In this document: piece by piece, positions 30,726 to 40,025 of the stretch
Numbering within the stretch: position 1 is the stretch's first letter
How the letters are laid out: each line of letters opens with the position of its first letter
NCBI GenBank assembly: GCA_021815805.1
Contig: JAKAZQ010000008.1
Span: 1-64,000 of the forward strand
Source of the DNA: Pseudomonadota bacterium
GTDB lineage: Bacteria; Pseudomonadota; Gammaproteobacteria; Burkholderiales; Burkholderiaceae_C
Direction: 5' to 3'
DNA: 64,000 bases
Program-made: the position numbers and the translations under genes
The notes under the pieces: model-generated
Seen by the model: only the letters and a program-made list of their open reading frames with translations
Database searches by the model: none
Told to the model about the DNA's origin: nothing

Positions 30726-31934
30726 TCAGGCCCGCCGCGGCTCGCGCACGAACAGCATGACGACGGCCGCCAGCAGCGGGCCGCAGGCCAGCGTGACGAA
30801 GGCCAGCCGGAACGAGTGCGAGCGATGGAACACGGCGCCCACGGCCAGCGGCACCAGGGCGCTGCCGACTTGCCACGCGGCATTCGTCAGGCCGGTCGAC
30901 GTCGCCGCCGAGTCGATGCCGGCGACCTCGACGACCAGCGCGGCCAGCAGCGGCAGGTAGACGAAGGCGCAGAAGCCCAGCAGCGGCGCCACGACGAGGA
31001 ACTGCGCAGCGCCGTGCAGGAAGCCGAACAGCACGAGCATGAACACGAAGCCGAGCAGGCCGACGATGATCGGAATTCTGCGCATTCCGCCGAGCAGATC
31101 CGACAGCAGGCCCATCAGCGGCTTGGCGCAGACCGCGCCGATTCCGAACAGGCCGATGAGCGACGCCGCTGCGGCGTGGGAGTAGCCGCGCGCCTGCACC
31201 AGCAGCAGCCCGGCCCAGAAGGCCGTTCCCCAGGTGCCCCACAGCGCGCTCGCCCCGGCGAGCGCGAGCAGCGACAGGTCGCGGTTGCGCAGCAGGCGCG
31301 CCAGCGCGCCGCGCCGCCGCGCGGCGGCCTGCGCGGCGCGGCCCGGAGCGTCGCGCAGCAGGGCGAGGGCGGCGGCGCCGAACAGCATCGTCGCCGCGCC
31401 CAGCAGGCGGTAGGTGCCGCTCCAGCCGAAGGCTGCGTGCAGCCGCGGCACGAGCGCGTTGCTCAGCACCACGCTGCCCGAGGCCCCGGTCAGGAACAGT
31501 CCCATGGCGCGCCCGCGCTCGCGCAGGCCGAACCAGCCGCAGATCAGCGTGACGCACGCGGCGTACTCGACGCCGGAGCACAGGCCCATGCCCGCCTGCA
31601 GCACCATGCCGGTGGTCGCCCCGCGCATGGATCCGAAGCCCAGCGTGCTGGCGCCCAGCGCCACCAGGGAGGCACCCAGCACGCCGCGCGGCCCGTGGCG
31701 GTCGATCAGCAGTCCGCCGGCGACGTTGGAGACCACGTAGCCGGTGAAAAAGGCGGTGATGAATACGCCCAGTGCGCTGGGCGGGATGCCGAGCGTCCGG
31801 CTCGCCGGCAGGGCCAGGTTGGCCCACGCCAGGCGATCGACGTGGCTGATCAGCACGGTCAGCCAGGCAAGCGCCAGAATCACCCAACGGTAATGTGGTG
31901 ATATCGGTGCGCGCGGGCAAGCTGCGGTGGACAT
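30726..31934 (-). CDS. Major facilitator superfamily transporter
   Basis: 402 residues with about 12 hydrophobic helices and the motif-A region GGLLIDRHGPRGVLG between helices 2 and 3. The second half repeats a weaker version (PLMGLLSDLLGG). The N-terminal YRWVILALAWLTVLISHVDRLAWANL resembles anion/organic-acid:cation symporters (ACS-like) by eye. Substrate unknown. Convergent with metY. Confidence 0.85.
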   Translation of the reverse strand: MSTAACPRAPISPHYRWVILALAWLTVLISHVDRLAWANLALPASRTLGIPPSALGVFITAFFTGYVVSNVAGGLLIDRHGPRGVLGASLVALGASTLGFGSMRGATTGMVLQAGMGLCSGVEYAACVTLICGWFGLRERGRAMGLFLTGASGSVVLSNALVPRLHAAFGWSGTYRLLGAATMLFGAAALALLRDAPGRAAQAAARRRGALARLLRNRDLSLLALAGASALWGTWGTAFWAGLLLVQARGYSHAAAASLIGLFGIGAVCAKPLMGLLSDLLGGMRRIPIIVGLLGFVFMLVLFGFLHGAAQFLVVAPLLGFCAFVYLPLLAALVVEVAGIDSAATSTGLTNAAWQVGSALVPLAVGAVFHRSHSFRLAFVTLACGPLLAAVVMLFVREPRRA

Positions 31935-32195
31935 CGGCGATTAGGGCCCTCGTGGAGTCTGCCTGTGCGCACGGCCGGTCGCTCGCCGGCCGCCCCGCTG
32001 CCGCCGCACACGACCTGGCGCGTCTTCACCGACGCCTGCAGCAACGCCGATGCGGCGTCACCCGGGCCGCGCGCAGCAGCACGTTGCGCCCGGCGCGGGT
32101 CGCTTCGAACCCCTCCGGGCGGCCGGCCTGCCGGCAGGGTAGCCGCTGCAGCGGCGCTGGCAAGTGGGCGGCATCGCGCTGTGCCGCGAAGCCGC
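31935..32195. other. Short intergenic region, no gene assigned
   Basis: About 260 bases. It is open on the minus strand with an Arg-rich reading, but no start, Shine-Dalgarno or family motif is visible. It may hold the promoter of the MFS gene and the 3' end of the comM-type gene. Confidence 0.35.
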
Positions 32196-33713
32196 TCAGT
32201 CCGCGCCCAGCGCCCGGCGCAGTTGCATCGCCTCGGCCAGGTGCTCGCGCTCCACGTGCGCCGCTTCGCACAGATCGGCGATGCTGCGCGCCACGCGCAG
32301 GATGCGATGCGTGGCGCGTGCGGAACTGCCGAGGCGGGTCAGCGTCGTGCCGAGCCAGCTTCTCGCCTCGGTGCGCAGCGCGCAATGGCGTTCGAGCTCG
32401 GCCGCCCCCAGCGCGGCGTTCGGGCGCCCCTGGCGCTGTCGCTGGCGCAGCGCGGCGCGCTGCACGCGTTGCGCCACCGCCGCGCTCGCCTCGCCGGCGG
32501 GCAGCTCCAGCAGGGCGTCGGGCGCCAGCGCGGCGACCTCGACGCGCAGGTCGATGCGGTCGAGCAGCGGCCCGGACAGCCGCGCGCGGTAGCGCGCGAT
32601 CTGCTCGGCGGAGCAGCGGCAGGCGCGCCCTGGATGGCCCAGGTGTCCGCAGGGGCAGGGGTTCATGGCCGCCACGAGCAGGAAGCGCGCCGGGAACTCG
32701 GCGCGCTGTGCGGCGCGCGCCAGGTGCACGCGGGCCATTTCCAGGGGTTCGCGCAGCCCCTCCAGCGCGCGCCGGTCGAATTCGGGAAGCTCGTCGAGGA
32801 ACAGCACCCCGTGGTGCGCCAGCGAGACCTCCCCCGGCCGCAGGCCGCCGGAACCGAGCCCCCCCAGCAGCGCGGCCGCCGAGCAGCCGTGGTGCGGGCT
32901 GCGCAGGCTGCGACGGCCCCAGGCCGACGCCTCGAAGGCCCCGCTCAGGCTCAGCATCGCCGCGCTTTCCAGCGCCTGGTCGTGCTCCAGCGGAGGCAGC
33001 ACGCCGACCAGCCGGCGCGCCATCATGGATTTGCCGCTGCCCGGCGGTCCGACCAGCAGCAGGTGGTGTTCCCCGGCGGCCGCGATCTCGAGCGCGCGCC
33101 GCGCCTGGGCCTGGCCGCGTACGTCGGCCAGGTCGGTGACCGGGGCGGGGGCGGGCGCGACCACCGGCGCGCGCAGCGCGGCGGCGTCGAGCTGCCCGCC
33201 CAGGTAGGCGAGGACATCGTGCAGGTGGCGCGCGCCGAGCACCGCGTCGGGCGCGGCCAGCGCGGCCTCGCAGGCGCTGGGCAGCGGCAGCACCAGGCGC
33301 GTGCCGGCGGCCCGGGAAGCACGCGCGGCGCAGGTCATGGCGAGCGCGCCGTGCACCGGCCGCAGTTCGCCGGCGAGCGAAAGCTCGCCGGCGAACTCGT
33401 GCCCCTGCAGGCGCAGCGGGTCGATGGCGCCCTGCGCCGCCAGCAGGCCGAGCGCTATGGGCAGGTCGAAGCGCCCCGATTCCTTGGGCAGATCGGCCGG
33501 GGCCAGGTTGACGACGATGCGTCGCGCCGACGGATACGGCAGCGAGCTGTTGAGCAGCGCGCTGCGTACGCGTTCGCGCGCTTCGCGCACCTCGGTGTCG
33601 GGCAGGCCGACGATGCAGAACCCGGGCAGGCCGCCGGAAAGGTGGACTTCGACCTGCACGGCCGGTGCCTGCATGCCCAGCAGCGCGCGGCTCGCGACGA
33701 CGGCCAGGGGCAT
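32196..33713 (-). CDS. comM: YifB/ComM-family Mg-chelatase-like AAA ATPase
   Basis: 505 residues. N-terminal Lon-protease-like fold (VEVHLSGGLPGFCIVGLPDTEVREARERV), then AAA module with Walker A GPPGSGKSMMARRL, the HHGCS motif, Walker B VLFLDELPEF, four-cysteine zinc segment CPCGHLGHPGRACRCS, and the C-terminal Mg-chelatase-like domain. ComM is a branch-migration helicase that widens donor-DNA integration in natural transformation. It lies 21 bases after ubiK on the minus strand, an order seen in many proteobacteria. Confidence 0.92.
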   Translation of the reverse strand: MPLAVVASRALLGMQAPAVQVEVHLSGGLPGFCIVGLPDTEVREARERVRSALLNSSLPYPSARRIVVNLAPADLPKESGRFDLPIALGLLAAQGAIDPLRLQGHEFAGELSLAGELRPVHGALAMTCAARASRAAGTRLVLPLPSACEAALAAPDAVLGARHLHDVLAYLGGQLDAAALRAPVVAPAPAPVTDLADVRGQAQARRALEIAAAGEHHLLLVGPPGSGKSMMARRLVGVLPPLEHDQALESAAMLSLSGAFEASAWGRRSLRSPHHGCSAAALLGGLGSGGLRPGEVSLAHHGVLFLDELPEFDRRALEGLREPLEMARVHLARAAQRAEFPARFLLVAAMNPCPCGHLGHPGRACRCSAEQIARYRARLSGPLLDRIDLRVEVAALAPDALLELPAGEASAAVAQRVQRAALRQRQRQGRPNAALGAAELERHCALRTEARSWLGTTLTRLGSSARATHRILRVARSIADLCEAAHVEREHLAEAMQLRRALGAD

Positions 33714-33734
33714 CGCGGCCGCGCCTGCCGGGGC

Positions 33735-34103
33735 TCAGGCGCCGGGGTTCGGAGGCGCGGCGCCCGGTGCGGAGGTGTCGCGCGCGGCGCCCGCGGCGGC
33801 TGCCGTGGCTGCTGCAGCCGTCAGGCGCGACTCGAGCGCGGCCACCTGGGCCTCGAGCTGCGCCACGCGCTGCGCCGAGGCCTGCAGCATCGCCTGCAGC
33901 GCGTCGAATTCGTCGCGCGTGACCAGATCCAGGCGACCGGCCGCGGAATGCGCGAGCGCGCGCACGTTGCGCTGCACGTCCTTCAGCGGGGATTGTTCCA
34001 GCGCCTCGGCGGCGCGGCGCAGGAATGCGCGCGGCGAGTGGGGTGGCACGGCGTGCGACGGGTCGCTGCCGGAGGGGGAGTCTGGAGGGGGCGTGGTGTT
34101 CAT
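33735..34103 (-). CDS. ubiK: Ubiquinone biosynthesis accessory factor UbiK (BMFP domain)
   Basis: 122 residues, somewhat longer than the usual ~80-100. The C-terminal coiled coil (VTRDEFDALQAMLQASAQRVAQLEAQ) is the family signature; the tail is Ala/Pro-rich. UbiK helps organise the Ubi enzyme complex with UbiJ. The first ~20 residues are Pro/Ser-rich and low complexity, so a shorter start is possible. Upstream of comM on the same strand. Confidence 0.82.
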   Translation of the reverse strand: MNTTPPPDSPSGSDPSHAVPPHSPRAFLRRAAEALEQSPLKDVQRNVRALAHSAAGRLDLVTRDEFDALQAMLQASAQRVAQLEAQVAALESRLTAAAATAAAAGAARDTSAPGAAPPNPGA

Positions 34104-34297
34104 CGTGTGGGCCTTGGCAGAACCCCGCGGCGGGCGGGGGGGTGATCGGGTTCGGAACACAGCCGCCGAACCAGGCAGCCGCCGAACCAGGATTCCTGGG
34201 CTGCATTGTCGCGCGGCGTGGCCCGCGCCGGCGTGAGCGTGCGCATTGACAGTGCGCGCGCCGAGGAAAACCTTCCGCCGTGCCATGCACCTGCACC

Positions 34298-34362
34298 TGC
34301 ACCTGCATGGCGCATGCACCAGCAAAAGGCCATGCACCACGTGTGTGCACCACGACGGTGCA
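34298..34362 (+). promoter_or_regulatory. NtrC-type enhancer cluster
   Basis: Consensus TGCACC-N5-GGTGCA. Site C at 34346-34362 (TGCACCACGACGGTGCA) is perfect in both halves. Site B at 34333-34349 has one mismatch in the second half (TGTGCA). Site A at 34298-34314 has one mismatch (GGCGCA). Their centres are about 93, 106 and 141 bases before the start predicted from the sigma-54 promoter, similar to enhancer spacing at enterobacterial glnA. Directly seen sequence; NtrC control is inferred and fits the downstream glnK-amtB. Confidence 0.82.
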
Positions 34363-34420
34363 TCGGCGCGACGGCGGGCACGCCGCCGCCGCGCAACGCG
34401 GGCCTGGCGCCTGCTGCGGA

Positions 34421-34436
34421 ACCTGGCATGAAAGAT
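34421..34436 (+). promoter_or_regulatory. Sigma-54 (RpoN) promoter
   Basis: TGGCATGAAAGATGCA matches the consensus TGGCAC-N5-TTGCA at 9 of 11 fixed positions, with the invariant GG (34422-34423) and GC (34434-34435) in the required spacing. Transcription is predicted to start near 34447, giving a 77-base leader to the porin ATG. Together with the upstream NtrC sites it forms a standard nitrogen-limitation promoter. Confidence 0.85.
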
Positions 34437-34523
34437 GCAGGAAAGAGCCGACACCCGGGGGCCCCCGCGTGAATCCCAGCCTGTCTTCGACTTGCCAACC
34501 GTTTCGCCCTGAGGAGCATCCTG

Positions 34524-35636
34524 ATGAAACAAGCCACACTCGCGGCCTGCCTCGCGCTGGGGTTCGCCGCCCCGACCCTGGCCCATGCCGCCGACGCCAG
34601 CGCGGCGCCCAGCCTCGGCGCGGTGCTCGCGGCCACGCCGAACCTGAGCCTGACGGGCTACCTGGCCAGCACCTACACGCATTTCGACACCACCCCGGCT
34701 TTGCGTCAGTTCGACACGACGCAAAACGGCTTCACGTTCAACCAGGCCTCGCTGACCGCGTCGTACCTGCCGTCGAGCGGCTTCGGCGGTTCGGTCACGC
34801 TGCTCGGAGGCAACGATGCCTACTTCCTGGACGGCGGTAGCCAGCCAAACAACGCTACCAAGGTGGGTGTCTTGAATGCCTTCGTGCAGTACGCCCACGG
34901 CAACCTGACCGTGATGGCCGGGCGCCTGCCCACGCTGGCCGGCATGGAAGTGGTCAGCCCGCTCGGCAACAACGAGATCTCTCGCTCGCTGCTGTTCTAT
35001 TCCCTCGAGCCGATCTACCACACCGGGTTGCGCACGGCCTACGCGGTCAACGGGGCGCTGACCGTCACGGCCGGGGTCAACGAGGGCTTCAACCACGACA
35101 CCCAGGTCACCGGCACTTCCAAGACCATCGAACTCGGCGCGTCGGGCAGCCCGACCAAGATGTTCAGCTACTCGGCGGCCTACTACTACACCGGGACCGG
35201 CATGTACTACACCAGCAGCCCGGGCAAGGAACAACTGTTCGACCTGGTGGGCAACATCACTGCCACCGATGCGCTGAACTTCGGGCTCAACATCGACCTG
35301 GTGAGCAAGGACTCGTACAACGGCGTCGGCTCGGGCAGCGGCAAGGCCGACGGCTATGCGCTGTACGCCAACTACGCCATCAACGACCAGTTCACGCTGT
35401 CAGGGCGAGGCGAGTACCTGGATGACAAGCAGGGCATCGCATCGGCCGCCGCCGGCGGAATGCTGGGCACGCCCAACAAGCTCAAGGAGCTGACCCTGGC
35501 GCTGAACTACACGCCGGTGAAGAACGTCAAGCTCGCCGCCGAACTGCGCCAGGACAAGTCGGACGTGCAGATTTTCGACAACGGGTCGAAGAACAAGCAG
35601 ACCTCCGTCGAGCTGCTGGCCGCCTACTCGTTCTGA
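34524..35636 (+). CDS. Outer-membrane beta-barrel porin (OmpL/BBP2-like) of the nitrogen operon
   Basis: 370 residues with a clear signal peptide cleaved after AHA (~22). The mature part alternates short amphipathic strands and ends in a terminal Phe (LLAAYSF), the outer-membrane insertion signal. By pattern it belongs to the putative porin-2/OmpL-like group. The Shine-Dalgarno GAGGAG is well placed. It is the first gene behind the sigma-54/NtrC promoter and 33 bases before glnK, so it is expected to be made in nitrogen starvation. Substrate unknown; diffusion of a nitrogen compound is inferred. Confidence 0.83.
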   Translation: MKQATLAACLALGFAAPTLAHAADASAAPSLGAVLAATPNLSLTGYLASTYTHFDTTPALRQFDTTQNGFTFNQASLTASYLPSSGFGGSVTLLGGNDAYFLDGGSQPNNATKVGVLNAFVQYAHGNLTVMAGRLPTLAGMEVVSPLGNNEISRSLLFYSLEPIYHTGLRTAYAVNGALTVTAGVNEGFNHDTQVTGTSKTIELGASGSPTKMFSYSAAYYYTGTGMYYTSSPGKEQLFDLVGNITATDALNFGLNIDLVSKDSYNGVGSGSGKADGYALYANYAINDQFTLSGRGEYLDDKQGIASAAAGGMLGTPNKLKELTLALNYTPVKNVKLAAELRQDKSDVQIFDNGSKNKQTSVELLAAYSF

Positions 35637-36008
<372 letters not shown>

Positions 36009-36037
36009 CGACCCCGCATTCCTGAAAGGTCAAGGAC

Positions 36038-37429
36038 ATGAAAAAGTACATTGCAAGCATCGCCCTGAGCCTGGTCATGCTGGGCTCGCCGCTCGCGGCC
36101 TGGGCGCAGACGCTCGGCGCGTCGGCACCGGCGGCCGCGGCCACCGCAGCCCCGGCCGTCGCTCCGGCAGCACCGGCGGCAGCGCCGGCGGCCGCGCCGG
36201 CGAACCCGGCCGCGTTCATCAACTCCGGCGACAACGCCTGGATGCTCACGTCCACCGCGCTGGTGCTGATGATGACCATCCCGGGCCTGGCGCTGTTCTA
36301 CGGCGGCATGGTGCGCAAGAAGAACGTGCTGGCCACGCTGATGCAGAGCTTCGCGATCACCGCGCTGGTCACCGTGCTGTGGATGATCGCCGGCTACAGC
36401 CTGGCCTTCACCAGCGGCTCCGGGTTCATAGGAGGGCTCAGCAGGTTGTTTCTCACGGGCATGGGCCTGGACAGCGTGAACGCGCTCGCCCCGACCATCC
36501 CCGAGACGACCTACATGACCTTCCAGATGACCTTTGCCATCATCACTCCGGCGCTGATCGTCGGCTCCTTCGCCGATCGCATGAAGTTCTCCGCGCTGCT
36601 GTGGTTCATGGGCCTGTGGCTGCTCGCCGTGTACGCGCCGATCGCGCACATGGTGTGGGGTCCCGGCGGCCTGCTCGGCGGTGACGGCGTGCTCGACTAC
36701 GCCGGCGGCACGGTGGTGCACATCAACGCCGGGGTCGCCGGCCTGGTGGCGGCGCTGGTGCTGGGCAAGCGCGTGGGCTACGGCAAGGAGGCCATGCCTC
36801 CGCACAACCTGGTGCTGACCATGATCGGTGCCTCGCTGCTGTGGGTGGGCTGGTTCGGCTTCAACGCCGGCTCGGCGGTGGCCGCGAGCGATCGTGCCGG
36901 CATGGCCATGGCCGCGACCCAGATCGCCACCGCCGGCGCGGCGCTGGCGTGGATGTTCGTCGAGTGGATGGCGCGCGGCAAGCCGACCATCCTCGGCATC
37001 TGCTCGGGCGCGGTCGCCGGGCTCGTCGCCATCACCCCGGCATCGGGCTTCGTCGGCCCCAGCGGCGCGCTGATCATCGGCCTGGCCGCCGGCGCGGTGT
37101 GCTTCTGGACCGCCGTCTACATGAAGGAGATGATCGGCTACGACGACTCGCTCGACGCCTTCGGCGTGCATGCCATCGGCGGCATCCTGGGTGCGCTGCT
37201 GACCGGCGTGTTCGCGGTGAAGGCCATCGGCGGAACCGCCGGCGTGCTGGAGGGCAACACCATGCAGTTGCTGATCCAGGCCAAGGGCGTGGCCGTCACC
37301 ATCGTCTACGACGCGGTCGTCACCTTCGTCATCCTGAAGATCGTCGACATGCTGCTCGGCCTGCGCGTTACCGAGGAGCAGGAACGCGAAGGCCTGGACA
37401 TCAGCCTGCACGGCGAGCAGGTGCTGTAG
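36038..37429 (+). CDS. amtB: Ammonium transporter AmtB
   Basis: 463 residues. A cleavable signal peptide (~1-24) is followed by an Ala/Pro linker (~25-65), longer than in E. coli, then 11 hydrophobic helices. The pore twin histidines lie in PIAHMVWGPGG and FGVHAIGGILGALLTG; the family motif NAGVAGLVAALVLGKR is present. It takes up NH4+/NH3 in nitrogen limitation and is gated by GlnK. Last gene of the operon; a strong terminator follows. Confidence 0.95.
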   Translation: MKKYIASIALSLVMLGSPLAAWAQTLGASAPAAAATAAPAVAPAAPAAAPAAAPANPAAFINSGDNAWMLTSTALVLMMTIPGLALFYGGMVRKKNVLATLMQSFAITALVTVLWMIAGYSLAFTSGSGFIGGLSRLFLTGMGLDSVNALAPTIPETTYMTFQMTFAIITPALIVGSFADRMKFSALLWFMGLWLLAVYAPIAHMVWGPGGLLGGDGVLDYAGGTVVHINAGVAGLVAALVLGKRVGYGKEAMPPHNLVLTMIGASLLWVGWFGFNAGSAVAASDRAGMAMAATQIATAGAALAWMFVEWMARGKPTILGICSGAVAGLVAITPASGFVGPSGALIIGLAAGAVCFWTAVYMKEMIGYDDSLDAFGVHAIGGILGALLTGVFAVKAIGGTAGVLEGNTMQLLIQAKGVAVTIVYDAVVTFVILKIVDMLLGLRVTEEQEREGLDISLHGEQVL

Positions 37430-37490
37430 GCGCGCAGCGCCGGGCCGCGCGGGCGGCCCGGCCCCCCCTTGTCTCCAGAGCAGGAACGTT

Positions 37491-37519
37491 GCGCCCGGTG
37501 CCACCGGGCGCTTTTTTTT
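37491..37519 (+). terminator. Intrinsic terminator after amtB
   Basis: Stem GCGCCCGG/CCGGGCGC with a 5-base loop, followed directly by eight T residues (37512-37519). It ends the porin-glnK-amtB message before gshA. Confidence 0.93.
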
Positions 37520-37687
37520 GTCCGTGTCCGGCGCGGCCGGACTCTTGAACAGCGACCCGGCCGGCTCCAGCTATGCTGCAGGAACCTCGGCCTGCGCCCA
37601 TGGGTTCCCGCACGCGTCAGCCCGCTGTCTGCAACAATCGAAATTTGTGGCCTGTCGGGCCGAACCCGATCCCAAGGTGCATCGCGC

Positions 37688-38980
37688 ATGATTCCTCATC
37701 TCGTTTCCGCAGAAGGCGGCCCGGTGCTCGAGCTCGAGCAGCGCATCCTGGAGGCCCAGCCGTCGATCGAGCGCTGGTTCCGGCTCGAGTGGATGGAGCA
37801 CCAGCCTCCGTTCTACGCGTCCGTGGATTTGCGCAACGGCGGCTTCAAGCTGGCGCCGGTGGACACCAACCTGTTTCCCGGCGGGTGGAACAACCTGTCG
37901 GAGGAGATGCTGCCGCTGGCGGTGCAGGCGGCGATGGCCGCGATCGAGAAGATCTGCCCGGAGGCCAAGGGCCTGCTGCTGATTCCCGAGCGCCATACCC
38001 GCAACACCTTCTACCTGGAAAACCTGGCCCGCCTGACGCAGATCTTCCATCAGGCGGGGCTGAACGTGCATGTGGGAACGGTGGACGAGACCATCACCGA
38101 ACCGAAGACGGTGAATCTGCCCAGCGGCGAAACCCTGCTCATCGAGCCGCTGCGGCGCACCCGCCGCCGCCTCGGCACCAAGGATTTCGATCCCTGCAGC
38201 ATCCTGCTCAACAACGACCTGTCCTCCGGCGTGCCCGCGGAGTTGCAGGGCCTGTACGAGCAGTATCTGCTGCCGCCGCTGCACGCCGGCTGGAAGACCC
38301 GGCGCAAGAGCAATCATTTCCGCAGCTACGACGCGGTGGTCAAGCGCTTCGCCAAGCTCATCGGCGTCGATCCGTGGATGCTCAACCCCTACTTCGCGCA
38401 GTGCAGCGGGCTCGACTTCCAGCAGCGCCAGGGCGAGGAACAGCTTGCCGAGACGGTGGACGGCGTGCTCGCCAAGGTGCGTCGCAAGTACAAGGAGTAC
38501 GGCATCCACGAGAAGCCCTTCGTGGCGGTCAAGGCCGATGCCGGAACCTACGGCATGGGTGTCATGATGGTGCAGGACGCCAGCGAGGTGCGCGATCTCA
38601 ACCGCAAGACGCGCAACAAGATGAGCGTGATCAAGGAAGGCATGGAGGTGCGCGACGTGATCGTGCAGGAAGGCGTGCCGAGCATCGAGCGCCTGCAGGA
38701 GGCGGTGTGCGAACCGGTGGTGTACATGATGGATCGCTATGTCGTCGGCGGCTTCTATCGCGTGCACACGGATCGCGGGCCGAACGAGAACCTGAACTCG
38801 CCTGGCATGCATTTCGTGCCGCTGGCCTTCGAGGAGCAGTTCAATGTCACCAACCCGGACGCCAAGCCCGGCACCAGCGGGCCCAATCGCTTCCACATGT
38901 ACGGCGTGATCGCGCGCCTGGCCCTCGTGGCCGCCAGCTACGAGCTGGAGCGCACGGATCCCGAAGCCGAGGCCGAATGA
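37688..38980 (+). CDS. gshA: Glutamate-cysteine ligase (proteobacterial type)
   Basis: 430 residues of the GshA family found in beta- and some alpha/gamma-proteobacteria, unrelated in sequence to E. coli GshA. Recognised by SVDLRNGGFKLAPVDTNLFPGGWNNL near the N-terminus and by the ATP-grasp-like region KPFVAVKADAGTYGMGVM. It makes gamma-glutamylcysteine, the first step of glutathione. The start is the first ATG after a short region with no family match. It lies 28 bases before gshB. Confidence 0.9.
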   Translation: MIPHLVSAEGGPVLELEQRILEAQPSIERWFRLEWMEHQPPFYASVDLRNGGFKLAPVDTNLFPGGWNNLSEEMLPLAVQAAMAAIEKICPEAKGLLLIPERHTRNTFYLENLARLTQIFHQAGLNVHVGTVDETITEPKTVNLPSGETLLIEPLRRTRRRLGTKDFDPCSILLNNDLSSGVPAELQGLYEQYLLPPLHAGWKTRRKSNHFRSYDAVVKRFAKLIGVDPWMLNPYFAQCSGLDFQQRQGEEQLAETVDGVLAKVRRKYKEYGIHEKPFVAVKADAGTYGMGVMMVQDASEVRDLNRKTRNKMSVIKEGMEVRDVIVQEGVPSIERLQEAVCEPVVYMMDRYVVGGFYRVHTDRGPNENLNSPGMHFVPLAFEEQFNVTNPDAKPGTSGPNRFHMYGVIARLALVAASYELERTDPEAEAE

Positions 38981-39008
38981 CCCTGCGCCCGCGCCGCCCC
39001 GTGTCGCC

Positions 39009-39998
39009 ATGAAACTGCTGTTCGTCGCCGATCCGCTGGAGGCCTTCCACCCGAAGAAGGACTCGACCCTGGCCATGATGCGCGAAGCCGCGCGCCGCGG
39101 GTATGCGGTGTGGGCCTGCGAGCCGCGCCAGTTGCAGTGGCGCAGCGGCGGCAGCGGCGCGCATCCGGTGAGCGCGCCGTGCCGTCACGTCGAGCCGCTC
39201 GACACGGCGCGCCCCTGGTTCACCGAGCTCGAGGTCGTGCGCTGCGCGCTGCGCGATTTCGACGCCGTGCTGATGCGCAAGGATCCCCCCTTCGACAGCG
39301 AGTTTTTCTACGCCACGCATCTGCTGGAGCAGGCCGAGCGCGAGGGGGCCCGGGTGTTCAACCGGCCGCGCGCGCTGCGCGACCATCCGGAGAAGCTGGC
39401 GATCCTGGAATGGCCGGGCTTCATCCCGCAGACCCTGGTGAGCCGCGATCCGGCGGCGCTGCGCGGGTTCGCCCGCGAGCACGGCGACGTGATCGTCAAG
39501 CCGCTCGACGGCATGGGCGGCAGCGGAGTGTTCCGGCTGCGCAGCGGCAGCGACGGCGCGCCCGACGTCAACCTCGGCGTGGTGCTCGAGACCCTCACCG
39601 ACATGGGACGGCGCACCATCATGGCGCAGGTGTTCGTGCCGCAGATCGCGCAGGGCGACAAGCGCGTGCTGGTGATCGGCGGCGAGCCGGTGCCCTACGC
39701 GCTGGCGCGCATCCCGCAAGGCGGCGAGACGCGCGGCAACCTCGCCGCCGGCGGCCTCGGCAAGGCGCAGGAGCTGTCGCCCGGCGACCGCGCGATCGCG
39801 CAGGCGCTGGGCCCGACGCTGGCGGCGCGCGGCCTGCTGCTGGTCGGCCTCGACATCATCGGCGAGCGCCTGACCGAGATCAACGTGACCAGCCCGACCT
39901 GTTTCGTGGAAATCCGCGAACAGACCGGCTTCGACGTCGCCGCGCGTTTCATCGACGCGCTGGAACAGGCGCTGCGCCAGTCCGCCCCGGCGGCCTGA
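39009..39998 (+). CDS. gshB: Glutathione synthetase
   Basis: 329-residue ATP-grasp enzyme. N-terminal KLLFVADPLEAFHPKKDSTLAMMREA, then MRKDPPFDSEFFYAT, NRPRALRDHPEKLAI, the ATP-binding DVIVKPLDGMGGSGVFRL and late GLDIIGERLTEINVTSPTC. It joins glycine to gamma-glutamylcysteine. Second gene of a gshA-gshB unit; this pairing is typical of betaproteobacteria. Confidence 0.95.
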   Translation: MKLLFVADPLEAFHPKKDSTLAMMREAARRGYAVWACEPRQLQWRSGGSGAHPVSAPCRHVEPLDTARPWFTELEVVRCALRDFDAVLMRKDPPFDSEFFYATHLLEQAEREGARVFNRPRALRDHPEKLAILEWPGFIPQTLVSRDPAALRGFAREHGDVIVKPLDGMGGSGVFRLRSGSDGAPDVNLGVVLETLTDMGRRTIMAQVFVPQIAQGDKRVLVIGGEPVPYALARIPQGGETRGNLAAGGLGKAQELSPGDRAIAQALGPTLAARGLLLVGLDIIGERLTEINVTSPTCFVEIREQTGFDVAARFIDALEQALRQSAPAA

Positions 39999-40025
39999 CG
40001 CGGCGGCGCGTGCCGCAGCCCCGGC

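Larger units (their letters stand above)
34104..34523. other. Long regulatory intergenic region before the porin-glnK-amtB operon
   Basis: 420 bases between divergent genes, holding a repeated ACCTGC track, a cluster of NtrC-type sites and a sigma-54 promoter (separate entries). No open reading frame with family likeness. The bases 34104-34280 hold nothing else I can name. Confidence 0.7.
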
